Origin: a virus
Strand: one strand, 5' to 3'
Length of the DNA stretch: 60,219 nt
Virus record (IMG/VR): IMGVR_UViG_3300028393_000074
Span: 1 to 60,219 of that record
The stretch's first letter is position 1. Every line of letters begins with the position of its first letter. A model generated the notes under the pieces. It was given only the letters and a program-made list of their open reading frames with translations. It searched no databases and had not been told where the DNA came from. Shown piece by piece: positions 44,812 to 52,463 of the stretch. A program made the position numbers and the translations under genes.

Positions 44812-47800
44812 ATGAATCAGGCTTTTAATGATTTCTTAAGCAGTGTGGGCGGTGGTCTATCAGGAGACGGCGGCCCAAACATGAAAAACTACCAACATGC
44901 ATCTAAGTTGTATGTTGAGGGTGGCTATGCACGAGCACCAAAATTTAATCATTTATATTTTGTAGCATTCAACATCAACGATGGTGTGGTAAGGGATCGA
45001 AGCTGGCTACAAAATGGGTATAACACAGTGGGACTACTGGTCAAAAGTACATCATTGCCCAAGTTCAAGATTACTTCTGAACAACTAAATCAGTACAATA
45101 GGAAAACACAAGTACAAACTAAGTTGACCTACGAGCCAGTGACCATGGAATTCCATGATGATAATAGTGAAATCACTAATGGACTTTGGAAAAATTATTA
45201 TCGATATTATTACACAGATAGTATTTACGGCGGCAAGGACGACACAGTAGCACCAACGCCTAGTCAAGTGAGTTTAGGAAAAAAATTGTTTGGTGGGCTG
45301 TTGTCTCCGGGACGCAAAAGAATAAAAGCAAGGGAAAATAATATTTTTCCCGATGCATACACTGATAACAAATACAAGAAACATAATTACCCTTACGGAC
45401 TAGATAATTTTCAAACGGTGCCGTTTTTTAAAAGTATCGATATTTTTGTATTGCATCAACAAAAGTTCACGCAAATAACCTTAATCAATCCTAAAATTAC
45501 CAGCTGGGATCACGACGATGTTGGACAAAGTGACTCTACCAAACTCATGAGAAGTAAAATGTCGCTGGTTTATGAAAATGTTTTGTACAACGACGGTAGG
45601 ATAGGCAAGGGTAGTAAGTCTGGGGTATTCGCAGAAGCATTTTATGATACATCGCCAAGTCCTCTCAGTATCGCAGGTAAGGGATCAAAATCACTGTTTG
45701 GCCCCGGCGGCCTCATTGGTGGAGTCGAAGATGTATTTGGAGAGAATGGATCATTAGCCCAGGGCGATTATCTAGCGGCTGCACTACAGGCCGCAACATT
45801 GATTAAAAACGCAGGACAGATCACTGAACAGCAATTGAGCGCTGAAGGATACAGTATGTTAGGTGCTGCTGTAGGAATCGCCGTGTCTTCTAGAAATGGT
45901 GAAATTGCACAGAATCTCGAGAATTATTTTTCAAACGGTATTGGAGTATACACTAATCAGTATTCAAAAAACAATTTGGAAGATATCCCGACTACCCCGA
46001 ATGCTCTGACTCCGGATCAATATCGAAAATTTATTTTAGATCAAGAAGCAGCCGCGTATGCTCAGGAAGTTGCCGATACACGGGCTAGGCAAGCACAACA
46101 AGAGAGAGAACTTGCCCAGCGTACCAATGCCGAATTAGATGCACTAACTGAACAAAAAAATGCCATTGGAACACAAATATCGAATAATTTGAAAGTTGCG
46201 GAAAAAGCACTTAACACGATAAACGAGTGGAACGAAAAAATAGTCGATCCCACTGATACAAATTTGTTATATTCTTCACCTGTATACATAGCTGCTAGAG
46301 CCCTCGGTGATTCCGAGTCAGTGGCTTTGGGAAAAGCTAAAGCCGATGCAGTAACAGCCAATGAAGGTGCTATAGCTATCATAGAGTCGGCTAATAGACA
46401 AAAAGAATCAGTCTATGCCATTAACAAGTTATTGGTCGCAAATCAAGAGTCTCTTACCCAGCAAGCTCAATTAATAAAAGATTATGGCCCTGATTACGCA
46501 GCTAAAATATCTAGGGATTCTCTAGACTATATACAGAAATATGGTGCTGTTGTTGCGCAAGAAAATACATTAGACACCAGCGCTCTTCCAAATCCTTTCT
46601 TGGATCACGAAATTGCCACAAAAACCTATCTAGCCGCACTTAATTCTGGAAGAATTTCATCCGTAAGTCAAGCTGCCGCAGATCTGCAAACCAGTGAGAA
46701 TCTAGTTAAGGTGGAACGGCAAGCTGCCGTAAGCCAAGCAATTGGTAAGATCACAGAAAATTATGGTAATTTAACATTAGATAAGGCCCAAACTAATGTT
46801 GAGATAGCAGTCTTATTAGCAGAACAATCTAGGATCGATGGTGAGAGAACTGAGTTGACTGATCGGTATCGAGCATGGCAGGTTGACCAAACCTTGGGTA
46901 ATATAGTGGAAGATGCTAAGTATGTTGGATTGAAAAACATAGAGGACATAGAAAAGCTGGTTATTGAGAAAGCGTTATTTCAGAAGGCCGCTTCTAATTT
47001 ATTCACTGAGAAAAAGTTATTGCAAGCAGAATATGCCGATAAAGTTGGTGCGTATCCCGACACAGCATCAGCTAGAGAATTTTTTCTAGGATTAGCTAAA
47101 AAATATGATCCAACGAATCCAGATGCTGGTTTGATAACTAAACAAGATTTTATCGACAAATACTCGGGTGCATCGTATATTGATCCAGAAAGTGGAAACA
47201 CATATAAATGGACCGAAGATCAAGCTGTCCTTAAATATTATGCAGCAGGGGAAAAAGCCCCGGCACTGTATGAAAAAGCTATCGCTAGTTTTGATATTGC
47301 TATTAGTAAGGTAAACAACACGATAGTATTAAACAGTTTCGAATTGAGCAATATTAAAGGTCAAATTGGCGATGCTTATGTCACTTTGTTAAAGTCAAAA
47401 TCTGCAACAGGTGATGAATATACAAATCTAACAACATCTATCGAGAATAAAATCATAGATCTTGGAAAAACACAAGAAAAAATAACAGCTAGCGAACTAC
47501 TATCACAGAGAATGGTTATAGTCAATACTGAACTTGCCTCAGCGCAGGCAGTTGTAGTAAAAGAATTGGCATATAATAAAAACCCCGATAAACCCTATGT
47601 TGTCATGGTCGACACTAGATCGGCCGAACAAATACAGTCCGATAGCAAACCCGCCGCAACGAGTGAGTCTAAATCATTTATGGCCAAAACTACGATATCG
47701 ATGGAGGTATCGGTGCAGCAAGCAATCCTTACATTACAGCAACAATTAGGGACAACTAATATTTACGGATTAACCATTGAGAAACAGGAAACTTTCGATG

Positions 47801-48096
47801 ACATCGGTCGAAGAATATATACTGCAACAGCCACAGGTGTTGCTGTACCGATACCGACAGATTTAGTGACTACTGTTAGGGTTACCTATAAGAATCAGTT
47901 TGGTGATATTGTTACTGATAATAGATACTACTCCGGAAGCACTTATCTCAGCCAATCACAAGCCGCTGCTGCAACACTGGCAGAATTTAAATCCATTAAA
48001 AATACAAAAGTTTTAGGCCTAGCCGTGGGTACAAGAAATAATAATACTAGCAGTACTAATACCAATGGAAAACGCTATACTGCCAACAAGAGCTAA
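44812..48096 (+). CDS. Tail-tube-like baseplate protein with long helical extension
   Basis: 1094 residues. The first 280 look like a tail tube fold (KFNHLYFVAFNINDG, LLVKSTSLPKFKITSEQLNQ, TYEPVTMEFHDDN, then LWKNYYRYYY, FTQITLINPKITSWDHDDVG), as in the T4 tube-initiating baseplate proteins gp48/gp54 or related cyanophage proteins. Residues about 340-960 are Ala/Glu/Lys/Gln-rich and helical, with long coiled-coil potential. A beta region follows (about 980-1060: YTATATGVAVPIPTDLVTTV). T4 gp54 is about 320 residues, so the extension is unusual. Which T4 protein it replaces is unclear. It is the first gene of a unit that also holds gp4 and gp16, and it starts leaderless by promoter geometry. 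Confidence 0.6.
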   Translation: MNQAFNDFLSSVGGGLSGDGGPNMKNYQHASKLYVEGGYARAPKFNHLYFVAFNINDGVVRDRSWLQNGYNTVGLLVKSTSLPKFKITSEQLNQYNRKTQVQTKLTYEPVTMEFHDDNSEITNGLWKNYYRYYYTDSIYGGKDDTVAPTPSQVSLGKKLFGGLLSPGRKRIKARENNIFPDAYTDNKYKKHNYPYGLDNFQTVPFFKSIDIFVLHQQKFTQITLINPKITSWDHDDVGQSDSTKLMRSKMSLVYENVLYNDGRIGKGSKSGVFAEAFYDTSPSPLSIAGKGSKSLFGPGGLIGGVEDVFGENGSLAQGDYLAAALQAATLIKNAGQITEQQLSAEGYSMLGAAVGIAVSSRNGEIAQNLENYFSNGIGVYTNQYSKNNLEDIPTTPNALTPDQYRKFILDQEAAAYAQEVADTRARQAQQERELAQRTNAELDALTEQKNAIGTQISNNLKVAEKALNTINEWNEKIVDPTDTNLLYSSPVYIAARALGDSESVALGKAKADAVTANEGAIAIIESANRQKESVYAINKLLVANQESLTQQAQLIKDYGPDYAAKISRDSLDYIQKYGAVVAQENTLDTSALPNPFLDHEIATKTYLAALNSGRISSVSQAAADLQTSENLVKVERQAAVSQAIGKITENYGNLTLDKAQTNVEIAVLLAEQSRIDGERTELTDRYRAWQVDQTLGNIVEDAKYVGLKNIEDIEKLVIEKALFQKAASNLFTEKKLLQAEYADKVGAYPDTASAREFFLGLAKKYDPTNPDAGLITKQDFIDKYSGASYIDPESGNTYKWTEDQAVLKYYAAGEKAPALYEKAIASFDIAISKVNNTIVLNSFELSNIKGQIGDAYVTLLKSKSATGDEYTNLTTSIENKIIDLGKTQEKITASELLSQRMVIVNTELASAQAVVVKELAYNKNPDKPYVVMVDTRSAEQIQSDSKPAATSESKSFMAKTTISMEVSVQQAILTLQQQLGTTNIYGLTIEKQETFDDIGRRIYTATATGVAVPIPTDLVTTVRVTYKNQFGDIVTDNRYYSGSTYLSQSQAAAATLAEFKSIKNTKVLGLAVGTRNNNTSSTNTNGKRYTANKS

Positions 48097-48108
48097 TTAA
48101 ACATAATC

Positions 48109-48483
48109 ATGACCACAGCATTAACCAACATACCCTACGGCAACATTAAATCGTCTGACGCAACAGTCCAGGCATTCAATAACTATTTTGCCAATCCCAT
48201 AGAGCTACATTCAGGCACACTAAATGCCATAACTGGATTTTTTACCGCAAGAGGGTTTGAACAAAATGCTGCTCAGACCATAGCAGTCATCATCATGACA
48301 CAGTCAAAGAAAGATAGGTTAAACCCCATGTCTGTATTAGATACACTGGGCGGTTATGATGCAGTTGAAATCAGCGCATTTGCCACTACACTATTAAATT
48401 ACAACAGATATAAAACTAGTTTCTTAGGATTTTCTCTAGCTTTTAGTCCTAAAGATGTAGCGGCAAGAAACGTTCTAGCATAG
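48109..48483 (+). CDS. Conserved small virion-associated protein
   Basis: 124 residues (MTTALTNIPYGNIKSSDATV...). The middle, FFTARGFEQNAAQTIAVIIM followed by KDRLNPMSVLDTLGGYD, is helical, and LLNYNRYKTSFLGF comes near the end. As I recall, a protein with RDxxNPMxxLDTL and LNYNRYKTS occurs at this place, just before gp4, in many aquatic T4-like phages. Its function is not known to me; a virion assembly role is inferred from the position between the tube-like protein and gp4. No clear ribosome site; it starts 12 bases after the previous stop. Confidence 0.6.
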   Translation: MTTALTNIPYGNIKSSDATVQAFNNYFANPIELHSGTLNAITGFFTARGFEQNAAQTIAVIIMTQSKKDRLNPMSVLDTLGGYDAVEISAFATTLLNYNRYKTSFLGFSLAFSPKDVAARNVLA

Positions 48484-48484
48484 C

Positions 48485-48928
48485 ATGAGCTTAAAATTCA
48501 GTCAAGGCGTCTATAAAATAAAAAATCCCGACAAATATGTTGGACTAGGCGAGCCTAGATTTAGAAGCAGCTGGGAATTCACTTTCATGAACTTCTGTGA
48601 TACTAATGAAAGCGTCAAAAAATGGTCCAGCGAACCGGTGAAAATTCCCTACAAGGATCCATTGACTGGCAAGCAGACAGTTTACATTCCGGACTTTCTA
48701 ATCACTTACATTGATAAGTCCAAGAAAGAAATGGTAGAGATGATTGAGATCAAGCCTGCCAATCAAACGCTGATAGAAAAGGTAGGAAAAAATCCCTACA
48801 ATCAAGCACAGTATGTCAAGAATATAGCCAAATGGTCTGCTGCCAGCAAATGGTGCGGCGAAAAAGGTATCAAATTTCGTATCATAAATGAATCCGATAT
48901 ATACCACAATCCCAAAAGAAAGAAATAA
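48485..48928 (+). CDS. 4: Head completion protein gp4
   Basis: 147 residues (T4 gp4: 150). It has FRSSWEFTFMNFCD, WSSEPVKIPYKDPLTGKQTV, then YIPDFLITY and EMIEIKPANQ. The pattern of E, PD and E-x-K resembles a PD-(D/E)XK nuclease core. T4 gp4 (also called 50) is required for stable filled heads before tail joining. The start ATG follows the previous stop (TAG) by one base, so translation is coupled. gp16 follows after eight bases. Confidence 0.85.
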   Translation: MSLKFSQGVYKIKNPDKYVGLGEPRFRSSWEFTFMNFCDTNESVKKWSSEPVKIPYKDPLTGKQTVYIPDFLITYIDKSKKEMVEMIEIKPANQTLIEKVGKNPYNQAQYVKNIAKWSAASKWCGEKGIKFRIINESDIYHNPKRKK

Positions 48929-48936
48929 GTAAGTTT

Positions 48937-49422
48937 ATGACCAAACGACTTAATGAAATTTTTGACTTGCCTGAGGACAAAGACCCTCTAGTAATACCCA
49001 AGGTTGAGGAAACAGCCGCAACTCCTATAATCGCTCTACAGGATCAGCTGGAAGAATTTGATAAAATTGCAGCAGCATTGCCTAGAGTAAAAGGACTAGG
49101 TGATATGAGTGATATGGAGCTCGACGGACTTGCCAGCAAGGCCGAACAGGCCTACGATGACTTAATGGATCTAGGCATGAATGTAGAACCAAAATACGGC
49201 GCTAGGATGTTTGAAATCGCAGCACAGATGATGACTGCTGCCATCGCTGCCAAGACCAACAAGATCGACAAGAAGTTGAAAATGGTTGATCTACAGCTGA
49301 AGAAGCTGGCAATTGAAAAGAAAAACGGTAACCAAGAGAGTGGAAATACTGTAGAAGGGCAGGGATACATCCTAACAGATCGCAATAGTATCCTAGAAAG
49401 ATTAAAGAAATTGGATAAATAA
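48937..49422 (+). CDS. 16: Small terminase subunit gp16
   Basis: 161 residues (T4 gp16: 164). Acidic N-terminus, then DLMDLGMNVEPKYGARMFEI followed by AAQMMTAAIAAKTNKIDKKL, the central coiled-coil helix pair that forms the oligomeric ring in this family, and a polar C-terminus (GYILTDRNSILERLKKL). It regulates packaging by gp17. The position fits T4 order, but two more genes separate it from gp17 here. Its last codons GAT AAA TAA create a TAAATA box that may serve the next gene. Confidence 0.75.
   Translation: MTKRLNEIFDLPEDKDPLVIPKVEETAATPIIALQDQLEEFDKIAAALPRVKGLGDMSDMELDGLASKAEQAYDDLMDLGMNVEPKYGARMFEIAAQMMTAAIAAKTNKIDKKLKMVDLQLKKLAIEKKNGNQESGNTVEGQGYILTDRNSILERLKKLDK
49416..49421 (+). promoter_or_regulatory. 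Late-type box overlapping the gp16 stop codon
   Basis: GGATAAATAAAG. The TAA of the box is part of the gp16 ending. The last A is eight bases before the ATG at 49429, predicting a leader of about two nt. Confidence 0.4.
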
Positions 49423-49428
49423 AGTATC

Positions 49429-49992
49429 ATGAAAAATTTTAAAGAATATCTATCAGAATCTATCGCTGACAAAAAATACAATTTTCGTGTCAAGGTAGCA
49501 GGCGATTTCTCTGCCGATCAAGAAACTAAATTACAGACTATGCTTGAGAAATTTCAAGTAGATGCTTTTAAAAAGTTAAGCGTGACGCCAGTACAAAAGT
49601 TTCCTCTGGACTTTCCACAAATTAGAAACTGCGAAGTTTCTATTTTTGAAGTCACAGTAAACTATCCCACTACCCCACAAGAATTGAAAGAGTATTTGGG
49701 CTCAGGATTAGCAGTCAATCCATCCATGTTGGCAGTAGTAACTCCTGGCATGCCTAGCGAAGAATACCAGCGTGAAGAACCCAAACGCGAAGGCGCACTA
49801 TTAAATGACAGTGAATACAAAGAGGCACCAAATGCAAATTTTGATGACTACTACGGTTCAAAATATAATAGTGGGTTTGTCAAAGAACTCAACGATATCT
49901 TAAAATTGCAACGCAGAGCACGCGGCGAAATCATACCAGAAACTGCTCCTGCTAGTTATATGCAAAGCGCCGAAAACGATACAAGGAAATAA
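49429..49992 (+). CDS. Probable internal head protein with capsid-targeting sequence
   Basis: 187 residues starting MKNFKEYLSESIADKK. This closely resembles the capsid-targeting N-terminus of T4 internal proteins (MKTYQEFIAEA). L8-S9-E10 followed by Ser fits the gp21 cleavage rule. The body is mixed (FRVKVAGDFSADQETKL; CEVSIFEVTVNYPTT), then a charged, Glu-rich segment and ELNDILKLQRRARG. I infer that it enters the prohead core and is trimmed by gp21. The body is not otherwise recognised. It follows gp16 by six bases with a probable near-leaderless promoter and precedes another acidic protein by four. Confidence 0.6.
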   Translation: MKNFKEYLSESIADKKYNFRVKVAGDFSADQETKLQTMLEKFQVDAFKKLSVTPVQKFPLDFPQIRNCEVSIFEVTVNYPTTPQELKEYLGSGLAVNPSMLAVVTPGMPSEEYQREEPKREGALLNDSEYKEAPNANFDDYYGSKYNSGFVKELNDILKLQRRARGEIIPETAPASYMQSAENDTRK

Positions 49993-49996
49993 AATT

Positions 49997-50713
49997 ATGC
50001 AAATGATCGACGTAATGAAGCGTTTGGCTGAACTTGATTCAACAAACCCCAATGTTATTAAAGAAAGCGCCGGTATAAAAGAATGCGGACCAATGGGCAT
50101 GATGGGCAGCATGGGTGGAATGGAAAAGCCAAGCACACCTGCTAGCATGAACATTACAGCAGGCAGCGGCGATGAACTGGCAAACATGCTAGCCACCATT
50201 ATGCAATTGGCAGGTGTTAAACAAGATGCACCGGGCGAAATGGGCGATGCACCTGGCATTGAAATCATGACTGCTGAGCCAGAAGTTAAAGTTGAGCCAA
50301 TGAGCGGCGGCGATACAATGCGTTCCATGATCGACAAGCTAAATCCAATGGATGACGAGGGCGGCGATGATGTAAGCAAAGCACACGGCGACTTTGATAA
50401 TGACGGCGATCACGACATGGATGATCATGATAAAGAAAAAGACGAAGAGGAGACTGACGAAAGTTACGATAATTCTCCAAATCCAGAAACTGAAAACTAC
50501 GGTGCATTCCAAGCTCATGGAGACATGGATAAGAATCCAGCAGGTGGCGGCAATGTTCCAAAAGATCACGATGCCCGTCCACGTGTACGCACACAGCCAG
50601 TTGCTACATACGAATCTTTAATGTCAGAATACGAAAAATTCGTTAGCGAAGGCGAGGGCAAGACAATGAGCCGTGCAGCTAAGGTTATGAAAAGTATGGC
50701 AAGAAAGGTATGA
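49997..50713 (+). CDS. Acidic protein before gp17, possibly frameshifted
   Basis: 238 residues in the zero frame, with AAGGAA about ten bases upstream. It has a helical N-terminus (MQMIDVMKRLAELDSTNPNV), a Gly/Met stretch, NMLATIMQLAGVKQD (similar to C-terminal tags of gp22 and the protein at 52464), and a very acidic Asp/His-rich region (about residues 130-170: DFDNDGDHDMDDHDKEKDEE). It ends SRAAKVMKSMARKV. IKE followed by Ser at 21-24 could be a gp21 site. A -1 shift at the AAG before the GTA codon would add GMMALAKAGRDGEDLEPIQD and KFNKYK, a helix that continues the zero-frame one naturally. Probable internal or core head protein; function unknown. Confidence 0.55.
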   Translation: MQMIDVMKRLAELDSTNPNVIKESAGIKECGPMGMMGSMGGMEKPSTPASMNITAGSGDELANMLATIMQLAGVKQDAPGEMGDAPGIEIMTAEPEVKVEPMSGGDTMRSMIDKLNPMDDEGGDDVSKAHGDFDNDGDHDMDDHDKEKDEEETDESYDNSPNPETENYGAFQAHGDMDKNPAGGGNVPKDHDARPRVRTQPVATYESLMSEYEKFVSEGEGKTMSRAAKVMKSMARKV

Positions 50714-50787
50714 TGGCTTTGGCCAAGGCCGGACGTGACGGGGAAGATCTTGAGCCAATTCAAGATAAATTCAACAAGTACAAATAA
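50710..50787 (+). other. Frameshift extension or coupled 25-codon ORF
   Basis: The reading frame starts ATGATG and overlaps the upstream TGA (ATGATGG). It encodes MMALAKAGRDGEDLEPIQDK and five more residues, ending at TAA 50785-50787. It is in the -1 frame of the preceding gene; slippage on A-AAG just before the junction would fuse the two. Confidence 0.5.
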
Positions 50788-50805
50788 TTTACGATCTATT
50801 TGTCC

Positions 50806-50832
50806 AATAGCCTCTTCGGAGGCTATTTTTTT
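50806..50832 (+). terminator. Rho-independent terminator before gp17
   Basis: AATAGCCTC and GAGGCTATT form a 9-bp stem around a TTCG tetraloop, followed by TTTTTTT. The gp17 promoter box starts four bases later. Confidence 0.9.
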
Positions 50833-50835
50833 CAG

Positions 50836-50841
50836 TAAATA
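50836..50841 (+). promoter_or_regulatory. Late-type promoter box for gp17, leaderless geometry
   Basis: AGTAAATAAAGATATG. The last A is six bases before the A of the ATG at 50847. No Shine-Dalgarno is present. Confidence 0.6.
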
Positions 50842-50846
50842 AAGAT

Positions 50847-52439
50847 ATGGCAAACAAAAATCTCGACGGCGTTCTAATTAAGAAAGCCAACACGACTCAG
50901 AAGTGGACTGAAAAAGACATTGAGGATCTATTGAAATGTCAAGATCCTGTTACAGGTCCTGAATATTTTTTAAAGAATTTTTTCTTTATACAGCATGCCA
51001 CACTAGGTAGAATCAAATACGACGCATACGGATATCAAGAAGAACTGCTACACAGCTATCACACCAACAGATATAGCGTTAACATGTTAGGCAGGCAGAT
51101 GGGTAAGACTACTACTGCTGTGGGATACTTGTTATGGTATGCGATGTTTATGCCCGACAGCACAATACTTATTTGTGCCCACAAATACACTGGCGCACAG
51201 GAAATCATGCAGCGTCTAAGGTATGCGTATGAGACTTGCCCAGACTGGATACGGGCAGGTGTTATTAACTACAACAAGCAAAGTATCGAATTTGAGAATG
51301 GGTCACGTATTGTAGCGCAGACAACTACTGAAACAACAGGTCGTGGTATGTCTGTATCATTACTATACTGTGACGAGTTTGCCTATGTTGAACCTAATAT
51401 TGCTGTAGAGTTTTGGACATCTATCGCTCCTACACTGGCAACTGGTGGTAAGGCCATTATTACCAGTACACCAAACAGTGACGAAGATCAGTTTGCACAA
51501 ATTTGGAATGAAGCCAATAAGCGTATTGACGAGTATGGTAATACCACCAAGTTAGGCAAAAACGGGTATTATCCCTATATGGCCATATGGAATCAACATC
51601 CGGATCGTGATGAAAAATGGGCTAGCGAAATGCGCAGTCAATTGGGGGAAGATCGATTTGATCGTGAGCACGAATGCAAGTTCTTAATCTTTGATGAAAC
51701 ACTTATCAGCTCATCTTGTCTAATTGCCTTAGAGGGTCAAGAGCCCACTATGAAAATGGGCCAAGCACGTTGGTATAAAAAGATCAATCCCTCAAGCACC
51801 TACATCGTCAGCTTAGATCCCAGCTTGGGAACTGGCGGAGATAACGCTGCTATCGAAGTGATAGAAGTGCCTAGCATGGATCAAGTAGCAGAGTGGCATC
51901 ATAACCAAACGCCAGTGCAGTCACAGGTTAGAATATTAAGAGATATAGTGAATCACATTGAGGGGAAATGTCAAGCAGCGGGTGTAACATCTAGCATTTA
52001 CTACAGTGTGGAAAATAATACCCTGGGAGAAAGCGCATTGATTGCTATCGAAGCATTGGGCGAAGAATCATTTGCTGGCTTGTTTTTAAGCGAGCCAGTG
52101 AAGCGTGGTCATGTTAGAAGATTCCGTAAAGGATTTAATACTACTCATAATAGTAAAATCTCAGCCTGCGCAAAATTAAAGCAGATGATCGAAACTAAAA
52201 AACTCAAAATACGTAGTAAATCCTTCATCAGCGAGTTAAAAACCTACGTAGGCGAGGGTGTTACATTCAAAGCCAAAGCCGGACATACAGATGATCTAGT
52301 GGCATCTATGCTGCTGGCCGTGAGAATGATCATGACTTTGCAGGAATGGGATCCAACAGTTTACGATAAAATGCGGGATCAAGATGGATTAGAAGCGCAC
52401 GATTTGCCCATGCCCATATATATCAGCACGCCGTTCTAA
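50847..52439 (+). CDS. 17: Large terminase subunit gp17
   Basis: 530 residues (T4 gp17: 610). It is the ATPase and nuclease motor that packages DNA into the prohead. The Walker A-type motif is GRQMGKTT (82-89) and Walker B with catalytic Glu is LLYCDEF (172-178). ITSTPNSDEDQF is the following coupling motif. The C-terminal nuclease domain begins with VSLDPSLGTGGDN (first Asp at 324), followed by a Glu in ENNTLGES and DDLVASMLLA near 492-501. The shorter N-terminus lacks some T4 residues. A strong terminator and a late-type box lie just upstream; the start appears leaderless. Confidence 0.95.
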   Translation: MANKNLDGVLIKKANTTQKWTEKDIEDLLKCQDPVTGPEYFLKNFFFIQHATLGRIKYDAYGYQEELLHSYHTNRYSVNMLGRQMGKTTTAVGYLLWYAMFMPDSTILICAHKYTGAQEIMQRLRYAYETCPDWIRAGVINYNKQSIEFENGSRIVAQTTTETTGRGMSVSLLYCDEFAYVEPNIAVEFWTSIAPTLATGGKAIITSTPNSDEDQFAQIWNEANKRIDEYGNTTKLGKNGYYPYMAIWNQHPDRDEKWASEMRSQLGEDRFDREHECKFLIFDETLISSSCLIALEGQEPTMKMGQARWYKKINPSSTYIVSLDPSLGTGGDNAAIEVIEVPSMDQVAEWHHNQTPVQSQVRILRDIVNHIEGKCQAAGVTSSIYYSVENNTLGESALIAIEALGEESFAGLFLSEPVKRGHVRRFRKGFNTTHNSKISACAKLKQMIETKKLKIRSKSFISELKTYVGEGVTFKAKAGHTDDLVASMLLAVRMIMTLQEWDPTVYDKMRDQDGLEAHDLPMPIYISTPF

Positions 52440-52453
52440 TGACTCAAATTAAC

Positions 52454-52459
52454 TAAATA
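52454..52459 (+). promoter_or_regulatory. Late-type promoter box for the 783-residue gene
   Basis: ACTAAATACAGTATG. The last A is five bases before the A of the ATG at 52464, so +1 would be at or one base inside the start codon. No Shine-Dalgarno is present. Confidence 0.5.
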
Positions 52460-52463
52460 CAGT

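Noticed and set aside
50847-52439. Intein or intron in gp17
   Set aside because: Walker A, Walker B and nuclease motifs are in continuous frame with normal spacing and no splice junction signs.
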